Source: Bacteroidota bacterium
Lineage (GTDB): Bacteria; Bacteroidota; Bacteroidia; Cytophagales; Cytophagaceae
Assembly: GCA_023392125.1 (NCBI GenBank)
Contig: JAEVZS010000029.1
Span: 8,716 to 72,715, forward strand
Reading direction: 5' to 3'
Length of the DNA stretch: 64,000 bases
Part shown: positions 32,631-40,958 of the stretch, in pieces
How the letters are laid out: each line of letters opens with the position of its first letter
Numbering within the stretch: position 1 is the first letter of the stretch
Made by a program: the position numbers and the translations under genes
Notes under the pieces: generated by a model
Database searches by the model: none
What the model saw: the letters and a program-made list of their open reading frames with translations, nothing else
Told to the model about the DNA's origin: nothing

Positions 32631-33194
32631 ATGCATATCGATCAGATTATTGACAGCATATATCTGCTGCCGGAAAGATCAAAAAAGATGCTAAAGCAGC
32701 ATGTTTCTGAGGTCAGCTTTCCCAAAGGGCATATCCTGCTGGAAGCGGACAAAGTGGAAACAGCCATTTATTTTATCCGGCAGGGAATCGTGCGTGCGTA
32801 TGCAGACTATGCAGACAATGAGATCACTTTCTGGTTTGGCCGGGAAGGTGATACGATTCTCTCCATGAGAAGCTATGTCGAAAACCGGAAAGGATATGAA
32901 AACATTGAGCTGCTCGAAAACTGCGATCTGTATAAGCTGCAGACATCAAGCCTGCAGGCTCTTTTCGAAGAGGATATACATATGGCGAACTGGGGACGGA
33001 AGCTTGCCGAACAGGAGCTTATCAAAACAGAAGAACGACTGATCTCAAGACAGGTTCGCACTGCTTCGGAGCGCTACCGGGAGCTGTTAAGAAGTCATCC
33101 GCATCTGATCCGGCGGGTTCCATTGGGACATATCGCCTCCTATCTTGGTATCACCCAGGTCAGCCTTAGCAGAATCAGGGCAGAAATCCGCTAA
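32631..33194 (+). CDS. Crp/Fnr-family transcriptional regulator
   Basis: 187 residues: an N-terminal cyclic-nucleotide-binding-like beta-barrel (about 20-115; VETAIYFIRQGIVRAYADY, then FWFGREGDTILS) and a C-terminal winged helix (GHIASYLGITQVSLSRIRAEI). The cNMP-contact residues of CRP are not conserved, as in most Bacteroidota Crp-like regulators, so the ligand is unknown. It lies 70 nt upstream of a small multidrug-resistance pump gene of the same orientation. Regulation of that pump is plausible. Confidence 0.9.
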   Translation: MHIDQIIDSIYLLPERSKKMLKQHVSEVSFPKGHILLEADKVETAIYFIRQGIVRAYADYADNEITFWFGREGDTILSMRSYVENRKGYENIELLENCDLYKLQTSSLQALFEEDIHMANWGRKLAEQELIKTEERLISRQVRTASERYRELLRSHPHLIRRVPLGHIASYLGITQVSLSRIRAEIR

Positions 33195-33264
33195 AGCCAC
33201 TTTTTTATCATTTGTAAAATTCTTTTACAGTTTCATTCAGGATCTTTGTATCAAAAAAAGACGA

Positions 33265-33594
33265 ATGAACTGGATCATTTTAATTACAGCCGGATTATTT
33301 GAGGTAGCCTTTGCCGCCTGCCTGGGCAAAGCCAAAGAAGCATCTTCTGCCGGTGGCGCATACTGGTGGTACGGATGCTTTCTGCTCTCTCTGACCATAA
33401 GCATGCTCCTGCTGATCAAAGCTACTCAGCATCTTCCGATCGGTACAGCCTATGCCGTCTGGACCGGAATAGGAGCCGTTGGTACGGCGCTTATAGGAAT
33501 TTTCGTGTTCAAGGACCCGGCCAGCCTCTGGCGAATACTGTTTCTCTCCACACTGATAGGCTCTGTCATTGGCCTGAAGCTTACATCGCATTAA
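33265..33594 (+). CDS. SMR-family small multidrug/guanidinium exporter (SugE-like)
   Basis: 109 residues from ATG 33265; the frame is open upstream to 33145 within the regulator gene but that part is not SMR-like. Four transmembrane helices. The membrane-embedded essential Glu is in the first helix (ITAGLFEVAFAACL), and the motif GTAYAVWTGIGAVGTALIG in helix 3 fits the guanidinium-exporter (Gdx/SugE) branch more than EmrE. It works as a dual-topology dimer in proton antiport. A GATCTTTG element (33240-33247) may be its -7 box. Located just after the Crp-like regulator. Confidence 0.9.
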   Translation: MNWIILITAGLFEVAFAACLGKAKEASSAGGAYWWYGCFLLSLTISMLLLIKATQHLPIGTAYAVWTGIGAVGTALIGIFVFKDPASLWRILFLSTLIGSVIGLKLTSH

Positions 33595-33702
33595 GCTTCA
33601 TTACCGTTCCATCTGGCCCTTCGGTAAAACGCAGCTCATCCGATACACAGTAACCAAAATCTGAGTATATTTAGCAGCAGAAGCATCTGATACAGTCATA
33701 CT

Positions 33703-34077
33703 ATGCTGAAAGACATACACGCCTTTCTGTCTCAATACTCCGAACAGATATGCATCCACGCCCTGATGCTCCGGAAAGTCCTGCTGGAAAATCTCCCCGG
33801 AATTATCGAGCAGGTGGATATGCCCGCCAAAATGATTGCCTACTGCTACGGGCAAAAATATACTGAAATGATTTGTGTCATTATTCCTTCACAAAAAGGG
33901 CTTAAGCTCGGCTTTTACAAAGGAACGGAATTACCCGATCCTGACCAGCTGCTCAAGGGAAGCGGCAAGGTTTCCCGCTATGCGGAAATCAAGACGGCCG
34001 ATGATATACATTCCGACGCGCTGAAAGATCTGCTCCGGAATGCCCTGACTGCATATACCATACGAACCAGGAAATAA
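33703..34077 (+). CDS. DUF1801 (YdhG/YjbR-like fold) protein
   Basis: 124 residues matching the DUF1801 pattern: early helix (LRKVLLENLPGIIEQVDMPA), central strands (AYCYGQKYTEMICVIIPS, KLGFYKGTELPDPDQLLKG), and the closing GKVSRYAEIKTADD followed by a helix. Some members (frataxin-like YdhG in Bacillus) were proposed to handle iron; most have no assigned activity. It is followed by a DNA alkylation repair gene of the same orientation after ~190 nt. Confidence 0.85.
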   Translation: MLKDIHAFLSQYSEQICIHALMLRKVLLENLPGIIEQVDMPAKMIAYCYGQKYTEMICVIIPSQKGLKLGFYKGTELPDPDQLLKGSGKVSRYAEIKTADDIHSDALKDLLRNALTAYTIRTRK

Positions 34078-34268
34078 GCTCTGCTGAAAAACCCGGTTAT
34101 CAGCTATCAACGCATTTATAAATCAATACTTTTCAGGCAAAGCACATTCCTTTTGCTTCCATATCAGGATTTGTATAGAAATAAATCCCTCCAAAACCAG
34201 TAGAAAATAATAGCCCCTGTCTCATTTTTCTCTTAACTTGCCACGCATCTCAAACCTGAAAAACCCGC

Positions 34269-35372
34269 ATGAGCTATTTACTCAAAGACCTGTATTCAAC
34301 CTCTTTCTATGATCGTTTTTCCGGCATACTTCAGCAGATTCTTCCCGATTTTGACAAAAAGCGTTTTATCGCGGACATCTTTGATGAGGCCTGGCCGGCC
34401 AGAGAGCTCAAAGAGCGCATGCGGCATACGTCACAGGTTATGCACCAGTTTATGCCTGATGATTTTGAGAAAGCCGCCGTGCTTCTCGAGAATACGATCG
34501 AGTGCCTGATCCGCGAAGGATTCCGGGGGAGCAGTATTGAATTTATGTTCTTTCCGGACTATATCGAGCTGTACGGGATTGGTCATTTTGAGGCGTCGGT
34601 AAAATCCATGGAATTTACTACCCGGTTTATCTCCTGCGAATTTGCCGTACGGCCTTTTATCCTTCGGTACGGTGATCGCATGATACAGCAGATGCTTTGC
34701 TGGTCACAGCATCCCGACCACAGAGTACGCAGGCTGGCCAGTGAAGGCATGCGCCCGCGGCTACCCTGGGCTATGGCCGTTCCGGCGCTCAAAAAAAACC
34801 CTGCGCCCATATTGCCGCTGCTGGAAAATCTCAAAAACGATCCTTCGGACTGGGTACGCAGAAGTGTAGCCAACAACCTTAATGATATATCCAAAACTCA
34901 TCCTGACATCGTGCTTTCTATAGCGCGCGCATGGCAGGGTATCAGCCGTGAAACAGATGCGATCATCAAGCATGCCTGCCGTAGCCTGCTCAAGCAGGGA
35001 CATCCGGAGATTCTGGCCTACTATGGTCTGCAAAGTGAACACCTGGCGGTCTCGGATGCCTGCATTCAGAACCGGCAGCTGAAAACCGGCGAGGATCTGC
35101 ATTTCTCTTTTGCTGTCCGGAGCTCAGCTCAGATACCGCAGACTATACGGATGGAATATGGTATTTACTATCTCCGTCAAAGCGGACAGCACAGCAGAAA
35201 AGTCTTTAAAATCAGCGAGCGGCAGATAGAACCAGGAGAGGTGCTGCACATCGCAAGAAAACAGAGCTTCCGGATTATAACTACCAGAAAATTTTACCCG
35301 GGTCCACAGTACCTTTCAGTGATCGTCAACGGTCAGGAACAGGCGAAGCTCGATTTTGAAATTGTAGAATAA
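34269..35372 (+). CDS. DNA alkylation repair protein (AlkD/AlkC-like HEAT repeat glycosylase)
   Basis: 367 residues, all-helical in the N-terminal two thirds with HEAT-like repeats (HPDHRVRRLASEGMRPRLPW; DPSDWVRRSVANNLNDISK). These carry the RR/VRR patterns of the AlkC/AlkD family, which excises N3- and N7-alkylpurines without base flipping. The C-terminal ~100 residues form a beta-rich extension (RTGEDLHFSFAVRS-like to FYPGPQYLSVIVNG), as in AlkC proteins with an Ig-like domain, so AlkC is more likely than AlkD. It lies 36 nt upstream of a DUF4272 gene and is probably co-transcribed with it. Confidence 0.85.
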   Translation: MSYLLKDLYSTSFYDRFSGILQQILPDFDKKRFIADIFDEAWPARELKERMRHTSQVMHQFMPDDFEKAAVLLENTIECLIREGFRGSSIEFMFFPDYIELYGIGHFEASVKSMEFTTRFISCEFAVRPFILRYGDRMIQQMLCWSQHPDHRVRRLASEGMRPRLPWAMAVPALKKNPAPILPLLENLKNDPSDWVRRSVANNLNDISKTHPDIVLSIARAWQGISRETDAIIKHACRSLLKQGHPEILAYYGLQSEHLAVSDACIQNRQLKTGEDLHFSFAVRSSAQIPQTIRMEYGIYYLRQSGQHSRKVFKISERQIEPGEVLHIARKQSFRIITTRKFYPGPQYLSVIVNGQEQAKLDFEIVE

Positions 35373-35408
35373 CCAGATAATCTGTCTGCATTTATTGAAA
35401 ACAACAAT

Positions 35409-36632
35409 ATGATTTGTACTATCTATTCCCATCATACCGGATTTGACCGGATAGTTGCAATACTTGAAGAAATCTTTCCTTACGGACAAATCTCGGAGAC
35501 TGAGCAGGACGGCTTTCATATAGCAGAACTGACTGTAAAAAGTGGTTTCTTCGGTTCCGTAAAGAAGCTGAAGATCAGTTACCGTCAGCGGCTGGAACCC
35601 TCCTACCGGCTTGTCAGCGTCAAAAACTGTGCGCTCACATCCAACCTTACCGGTTTGTATAAATATGTGGCTTCCCTTCCGGCAGCCAGGCCGGAGATCC
35701 GGGAACTCTTTCTCCGGAAAATACAGACCGTCAACTCAGAGTTTTCCATTATTCAGGAAAAGGGCGAGTTTAAATCACTTGCCAGGCTCATTCAGACGCT
35801 GGCGGCCGATTTTGACGCTTTTCTCTTCACACAGGCCAAAGTTCCGATCAGCAAAGCTCCGGGGCAGCATTTTCTGGACAGAAACCTGCAGCTACTTCTG
35901 GACACCAAAGGCAACTGTACAGTTGCTGACCTGCCGGTAAACATCAATAGCCGGTATTACGATACACCGCAGGAAGCACTCAGCGAATCTCAGAAAAGCA
36001 GAAAATCCGAAAACGAAGATCTTATAAGACAGCGCGGGATCAGAGTCAATCTTCACCTGCCCTGCTCACCGGACTCCGCCCGGATCACGCTGCGCAGTCC
36101 TGAAGAGATCGCCCGGCGGGTAAGTGTGCTGGCGATAATCAACCTGCTTGCCTTTGATTCTGTAAGCGCTGATGAAGCAACTGATTATCTGCAACGATAT
36201 CATCTGTGGGACTTTGTCACATCCGGTGAAAAGGATTTGCTGAACAATCCCGATGAGGAAAAAAAGCGGCTCGCTACCTGGCAATGCGAAGCGATCTGGA
36301 CACTGCTATGGGCACTGGGGAAGGTGCCGGAGCTCGGCTTTCCTGACCAGCTCTGCCAGCTCAATGATATAGCCCCGGCAGATTACCCGGTAGGTCCGGA
36401 CAAGGACCCCAACGATTTTATACAAGCGGTGCAAAGCAGCCGCTCTGCCGGAGAGATACTGACAGCCCGCGATCTTTACTACCGCCTGCACTGGACCTGT
36501 ACAGACGCCAGACTCAGCAATACCCCAACAGACAAAGTTCATCCGGGTGTAGTCTACGAACGGTACTATGCGCTCAACTGGCTGATCAGCCATCAGGGTC
36601 AGGAATGGGATGAAGTAAGCTGCGATACCTGA
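35409..36632 (+). CDS. DUF4272 domain protein
   Basis: 407 residues. The N-terminal ~190 form an alpha/beta region with no recognised family. From about residue 195 comes the DUF4272 domain: an opening basic helix (RRVSVLAIINLLAF), a central Trp-rich segment (WQCEAIWTLLWALGKV), a YYRLHWT element and the characteristic ending YYALNWLISHQGQEWDEVSCDT-like tail. The family has no known activity and occurs in mixed hypothetical operons. It lies 36 nt after the alkylation repair gene. Its stop overlaps the N-terminal coding of a GNAT fragment in another frame. Confidence 0.8.
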   Translation: MICTIYSHHTGFDRIVAILEEIFPYGQISETEQDGFHIAELTVKSGFFGSVKKLKISYRQRLEPSYRLVSVKNCALTSNLTGLYKYVASLPAARPEIRELFLRKIQTVNSEFSIIQEKGEFKSLARLIQTLAADFDAFLFTQAKVPISKAPGQHFLDRNLQLLLDTKGNCTVADLPVNINSRYYDTPQEALSESQKSRKSENEDLIRQRGIRVNLHLPCSPDSARITLRSPEEIARRVSVLAIINLLAFDSVSADEATDYLQRYHLWDFVTSGEKDLLNNPDEEKKRLATWQCEAIWTLLWALGKVPELGFPDQLCQLNDIAPADYPVGPDKDPNDFIQAVQSSRSAGEILTARDLYYRLHWTCTDARLSNTPTDKVHPGVVYERYYALNWLISHQGQEWDEVSCDT

Positions 36633-37005
36633 AGTATCCCCCATACTTTACGAAGACTGCATAAGTCACAGCATTGGGGCCGCTCAGACTCTGCCGCAGT
36701 GGTATCTGCTGGAAAAAGAAGGAGAAATCATCGGTTGCGCCGGGCTGATCACCAATGATTTTATAAGCCGGATGGATCTGTATCCCTGGGTATGCGCTGT
36801 ATACATCGCCGAAGAACACCGGGGCAACGCCTATGGCGCTCTTATGCTCGAACAGGCAAAAAAAGACGCACAGGAAGCAGGTTTCTGTCACCTCTATCTC
36901 AGCACCGAACATATCGGTTATTATGAAAAATACGGATTTATCTATATCGGTCAGGGCTATCACCCCTGGGGAGAGGAATCAAGAATCTATCAGACGGAAC
37001 TGTAA
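36619..37005 (+). pseudogene. GNAT acetyltransferase lacking a standard start codon
   Basis: The open frame 36619-37005 (128 codons) encodes a GNAT domain: LLEKEGEIIGCAGLI, then YIAEEHRGNAYGALML (acetyl-CoA loop R/Q-x-x-G-x-A) and HLYLSTEHIGYYEKYGFIYIG. Homology-like sequence begins before the first ATG (36772), which would remove two strands. Upstream of it there is only an in-frame TAA (36616-36618) and no ATG/GTG/TTG. So it is either a 5'-truncated gene, one with an AUA/AUU-type start, or a sequencing frameshift. It overlaps the 3' end of the DUF4272 gene in another frame. Confidence 0.65.
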
Positions 37006-37022
37006 CAGCACGAACGACGATT

Positions 37023-37056
37023 TACCGCCTATTTTACTCCGGTAAAATAGGCGGTA
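37023..37056. terminator. 15-bp stem terminator overlapping the DUF2147 coding end
   Basis: TACCGCCTATTTTAC (37023-37037) and GTAAAATAGGCGGTA (37042-37056) pair perfectly around TCCG. The right arm and part of the left arm encode the last residues and stop of the minus-strand DUF2147 protein (37029). It serves both convergent genes. Confidence 0.8.
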
Positions 37057-37460
37057 CGGCCAAACATCGGCGCACCTATATAGCCTCTTACTTCCAGCTT
37101 ACCTTCATTGAGCTTCATCTCACAGCTATAGGTTTTACCGCTTTTGGGATCATAGATCTCTCCGCCTTTCCATTTTCCGTCGCTGTACTCAAAATCCGTG
37201 AGGATTACTGTATTGAGCAACGCTCTGCCTCTCTGGCTCGCATCAGGATTTTTGCTGTCCTTCCGAAGCGTTTTACCATCCTTCTCATAAGGCTCCTTCA
37301 TCCAGTTGATCTTTCCGAAGTATTTACCCTTGTTTTCATAAATTTCGATTTGTCCGTCTTTTTCCTCGTTGAGCCATTTGCCGACAATCGCGCTGGCAGA
37401 CTGGGCATAGGAAGTACTAGCGGCAACTATCAAAAACAGAAAAACAAGTATTCGTTTCAT
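37029..37460 (-). CDS. DUF2147 secreted protein
   Basis: 143 residues. The signal peptide KRILVFLFLIVAASTSYAQS precedes a lipocalin-like DUF2147 domain: IVGKWLNEEKDGQIEIYE, YFGKINWMKEP and the RGRALLNTVIL segment with GGEIYDPKSGKTYSCEM are family hallmarks. The proteins are periplasmic or secreted small beta-barrels of unknown function. Monocistronic; a perfect 15-bp terminator stem overlaps its 3' coding end. Confidence 0.92.
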   Translation of the reverse strand: MKRILVFLFLIVAASTSYAQSASAIVGKWLNEEKDGQIEIYENKGKYFGKINWMKEPYEKDGKTLRKDSKNPDASQRGRALLNTVILTDFEYSDGKWKGGEIYDPKSGKTYSCEMKLNEGKLEVRGYIGAPMFGRTAYFTGVK

Positions 37461-37720
37461 GGCTTTATAACTTTAAAAACATCCATAGGATTAGCAAATG
37501 ACGGACCATACTTTTGATGATAGCAGTCAGGAAAATCAATTATAAAGTTTTCATAAACACATATCTGGCAGACACGCTGTTTGCACTATATGTCAGATAG
37601 CAGCCATTTTACATCGTTAAGTATAAATCTCAGCAAACATTTATATCAATTCAGTTCTCTAATTTCTATCTTCGTATTCCAACAGCTTATGCGGTGAGCA
37701 AAAGAACTATATACACGAGC

Positions 37721-38512
37721 ATGATGAGTTTAGAATTAACTATAATCCCAACCGATTTACGTGAGCAATATGTTTCAGCTTTCAATAGCTCGCTAAAACA
37801 AGATTTTGAAAATCTGAACGACAGTGAACTGAGCATAGACACCTTCAGTTTCTATACTTCTGTTTCGGCCGTTTTTTCTTCAAAAATAGAGGGTGAACAC
37901 ATTGAGCTGGATTCATACATTAAACACAAACGCTTTGGTATTGAATATCAACCCGATTATACACGAAAAATTGACGACCTGTATGATGCTTATCTATTTG
38001 CTCAGAGCAATGAACTGAATGCCAGCAACCTTGTATTGACTCATTCGCAAATAACTAAACACATATTAAAAAAAGCACAACAGGGAAAAATAAGGACAGG
38101 TAATATGTTTGTGATTACCAAAGACGGAAAAATCGAATATGTTGCAGCTGCTCCCGATAAAGTAAAATCTGAAATGACCAAATTTTACAGTGACCTGAAA
38201 ATCTTAACAAAAACGAATTTGTCTCTTGAAGAAACTTTTTTTTATGCTTCAATGCTCCACCTGGTTTTTGTAAAAATTCATCCTTTCGATGATGGAAACG
38301 GCAGAACCGCCAGACTTTTAGAAAAATGGTTTATTGCCCAAAAGTTAGGTAACAATGCATGGCTATTGCAATCAGAAAAAAACTATTATGACAACCACCA
38401 AACCTACTACAACAATATCAGGTGCTTAGGATTGGATTATGAAGAACTGAACTATGCTGCGGCCATGCCGTTTTTGCAAATGCTACCTGAAGCAATTAAT
38501 TATAAAGGATAA
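37721..38512 (+). CDS. Fic-domain protein, self-inhibited class II type
   Basis: 263 residues from ATG 37721 (tandem ATG; a GTG frame begins at 37694). The Fic core HPFDDGNGRTAR (catalytic His187) is intact, so AMP transfer from ATP to a protein hydroxyl is expected. An N-terminal inhibitory motif S-x3-E-G (Ser53, Glu57, Gly58 in SSKIEGE) marks a class II Fic, whose Glu blocks ATP until relieved. The flap region (TGNMFVITKDGKIEYVAAAP) is present. There is no separate antitoxin gene. The coding sequence is visibly more AT-rich than its neighbours, suggesting later acquisition. A standalone gene. Confidence 0.9.
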   Translation: MMSLELTIIPTDLREQYVSAFNSSLKQDFENLNDSELSIDTFSFYTSVSAVFSSKIEGEHIELDSYIKHKRFGIEYQPDYTRKIDDLYDAYLFAQSNELNASNLVLTHSQITKHILKKAQQGKIRTGNMFVITKDGKIEYVAAAPDKVKSEMTKFYSDLKILTKTNLSLEETFFYASMLHLVFVKIHPFDDGNGRTARLLEKWFIAQKLGNNAWLLQSEKNYYDNHQTYYNNIRCLGLDYEELNYAAAMPFLQMLPEAINYKG

Positions 38513-38557
38513 AAAGCGTGGAAAATAGCTTCATTTGTTCCGCTTACCTCTCCTGCC

Positions 38558-40384
38558 CTAACTTATAATCTGCTCTACCCAGTACTTCATCTCAAAGTCA
38601 TTGGAGCCGGATGCTATCTCCTGCAGCTGTCTTTGCTGTTCGTCATTGAGCGGGATGGTATTTTTCAGCTTGTGGATCAGCTTCAGAAATCTTCCGCTGG
38701 TACCGGCATCCAGACGACGAGCATTCATTTCCCGGATCACAAAATCTGTATGTTTTACAAATATCTCCGCGTCAACCAGTGATTCTGCTTTACTGCCGGT
38801 CAGCATATCATACAGGGCAAACAGCCAGTTGGCAGCAGGCCTGTTTGTGTCATTGTCGCTCAGGTAATCCGACAGGCACGTATGAAAATGCTCTTCCGAA
38901 AGCTCCGTACCCATTCCCCAGTGAGGTAAGAAAACAAAATACGGCCGGGTGGTTGCACTGGTATTTTCCGCGACTTTTATGAGACTGTAAAAGCCATCAG
39001 CGATCTGGCGGACATTCAGCAGCTGCTCCTCAGCAAACAAGAGAGCAAACAGCCTCTTTAGCTGCTCCGGACCGGTATTCTTACGTACATCTTCGCATAG
39101 CATGTCAAAATCCAGTCCGGCAACCTTCGTTTTGAGCTGTAGCAGCAAATCCTTTGCTTTAGTATCCGACAGCCCGCTTTCCGCTTCGAGCAACCTGTGC
39201 AGAGCCGGGTTTTCGGCGACTCTTATCCTGTTGTCGCGCATCCAGGCGGGTAAAAAGCTTAACAGCGCCTGTATTCCTTCCGTACTTTGCAGCAGATGGT
39301 TCATCACTTCCTCAAAGCGAGGTATCTCAGACCAGGCAAACAAAACTTCCGGCAGCACATGATCACCTTGTTCCAGCAGCCAGGCCACAATTTGCTCTTT
39401 GAGATGCTCATCGGCCGGCTTCAGCTGTACGCATCGCCGTATGACCGGCTCATGGTATTTTGCAGGCGCATGCCTGAGAAACAGCAACAGGCCGGGAATA
39501 TGCCTCTCGTCGCTATACATATAAGCCAGCTCTATCGTGCTTTCGTCAAGCTCATGCAGCAGCAGGTCATTAATTCTGTCGTATCTTCTCAGGGCAAAAC
39601 AGGCGGAAACAGCGATTTGCATGGTTCCGCCTGTGATGATATCTTCCAGCGCAAACCTTAGCTCCTGTACCTCATAGTCGGCTTTATACAAAAATATTTT
39701 TGTCCAGTCAGCGCTTTTGCCTTCCAGAGCCAGCAACGGCATGACTTCGTTTACATGACCGGAATACCCTGCAAAAAAGTTAAGCTTCTGTACACTCCAA
39801 TGCGCATAGCTCAGCAGTTTTTCTCTATGCAGTTTTTTGTAGTGCGCATTCCAGGTATGGAGAAATTGCAGGATTTTCACATCCGCTTTTCCTTTATGTA
39901 TCAGCGCCATACCTGCCAGCGCTTTAAAAACCGAAGCGGGATGTGTTCTGAACATGAAGCTCAGAAGCTCGGTTTCATTTTTCCCGTTTTCAGGAAAATC
40001 ATATTCTTTAAATTCTTTGAAAACTTCCGGACGCATCGGAAGACTCGAAAGAAAATACTTGCACACCTCCTCCTGAATATCCAGAACAGCGTATTTAAAC
40101 AAAAACGTGTAGCTCGGAAACTCTTTCCGGAAAAACCCGAACTGCACCTGAAAAATAGCATTCCAGTGGCTTATTTTATCCTTGCTTTCTGAGGAAAAGA
40201 TGTAGGATAGCCGGGCCGGATCAGAATTTTCCCAGGAAAACAATGCCCGGACAGCACCGAAATTGTACGTATCATAAAGCTTTGTGGTACATTCGGAGCA
40301 AATCGCATCATTTTTACTGTTCCACGACAAACAATACGGGCAGCGGATCTCGTCCGGCTTTTCTATTTCAAAGATATGACTCAT
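38558..40384 (-). CDS. Uncharacterised zinc-ribbon helical-repeat protein
   Basis: 608 residues, no family recognised. The N-terminus has a zinc-ribbon-like CPYCLSWNSKNDAICSEC (two CxxC pairs, about residues 15-32). The rest is Leu-rich and helical with HEAT/ARM-like stretches (IAVSACFALRRYDRINDLL; LELAYMYSDERHIPGLLLF-like region). No signal peptide and no transmembrane helix, so cytoplasmic. It lies next to two further unknown genes of the same orientation (40533, 40942), separated by ~150 nt; the group may act together. Confidence 0.7.
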   Translation of the reverse strand: MSHIFEIEKPDEIRCPYCLSWNSKNDAICSECTTKLYDTYNFGAVRALFSWENSDPARLSYIFSSESKDKISHWNAIFQVQFGFFRKEFPSYTFLFKYAVLDIQEEVCKYFLSSLPMRPEVFKEFKEYDFPENGKNETELLSFMFRTHPASVFKALAGMALIHKGKADVKILQFLHTWNAHYKKLHREKLLSYAHWSVQKLNFFAGYSGHVNEVMPLLALEGKSADWTKIFLYKADYEVQELRFALEDIITGGTMQIAVSACFALRRYDRINDLLLHELDESTIELAYMYSDERHIPGLLLFLRHAPAKYHEPVIRRCVQLKPADEHLKEQIVAWLLEQGDHVLPEVLFAWSEIPRFEEVMNHLLQSTEGIQALLSFLPAWMRDNRIRVAENPALHRLLEAESGLSDTKAKDLLLQLKTKVAGLDFDMLCEDVRKNTGPEQLKRLFALLFAEEQLLNVRQIADGFYSLIKVAENTSATTRPYFVFLPHWGMGTELSEEHFHTCLSDYLSDNDTNRPAANWLFALYDMLTGSKAESLVDAEIFVKHTDFVIREMNARRLDAGTSGRFLKLIHKLKNTIPLNDEQQRQLQEIASGSNDFEMKYWVEQIIS

Positions 40385-40532
40385 TGTCTGAAAAAAGACT
40401 AAACTTTCTGAATCGGAAGATAAACCAATTCGCCGGCAAATTCAAAAAAGGCGCAGAAGGCAACTGTTTTCCTATGCTATTCCCAAAGAAAGAAGTTAAA
40501 AATACGTAAGCGCAGAGTGGCAGGAATCCCGC

Positions 40533-40958
40533 TTATTTATTCATCTTTAACCATTTTCTCTGAACGCTCTGTTCGTCAAAACCCGCAAAAGTCATTTCAT
40601 AAAGACAATGTACAACAATCTCCGGTTCCGAAAACCCACTGACTGCCTCCTCGCTGACTGTCATGCCCAGCCACTCTTTCCATGGCTGGTATTCCAGTGC
40701 AAAGCAATCAGCATGTTCTTTCTGTGCTATCCGGTCTGTTCCGTATACTTCTATGGCAGTCGAAACATCTGTATCATCTTCAGAAACATACTGTATTACT
40801 ATTTCAGTTGTACAAGCTTCCGGCTTCATTAGCCGGAGATTATGAAATATTTTCCGATATATCTCAAGATGTTCAGTCTGATCCGGGTATAGCGTCAAAA
40901 GCATCGCTTCGACATCCCTCCAGCTGCTGCCATTAATGTAATCAGACAGCTTTTTCAT
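40533..40958 (-). CDS. Uncharacterised small protein
   Basis: 141 residues, no family recognised. Starts KKLSDYINGSSWRDVEAMLL and is moderately acidic. The central part (TEIVIQYVSEDDTDVSTAIE) and the segment LEYQPWKEWLGMTV suggest an alpha/beta domain, and the ending EMTFAGFDEQSVQRKW is helix-like. Its start overlaps the end of the upstream TPR membrane protein by 17 nt, so the two are translationally coupled and probably partners. Confidence 0.75.
   Translation of the reverse strand: MKKLSDYINGSSWRDVEAMLLTLYPDQTEHLEIYRKIFHNLRLMKPEACTTEIVIQYVSEDDTDVSTAIEVYGTDRIAQKEHADCFALEYQPWKEWLGMTVSEEAVSGFSEPEIVVHCLYEMTFAGFDEQSVQRKWLKMNK

Noticed and set aside
37721..38512. Fic gene considered as half of a toxin-antitoxin (FicTA) pair
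   Set aside because: The inhibitory S-x3-E-G motif is within the same chain, and no small antitoxin gene is adjacent.
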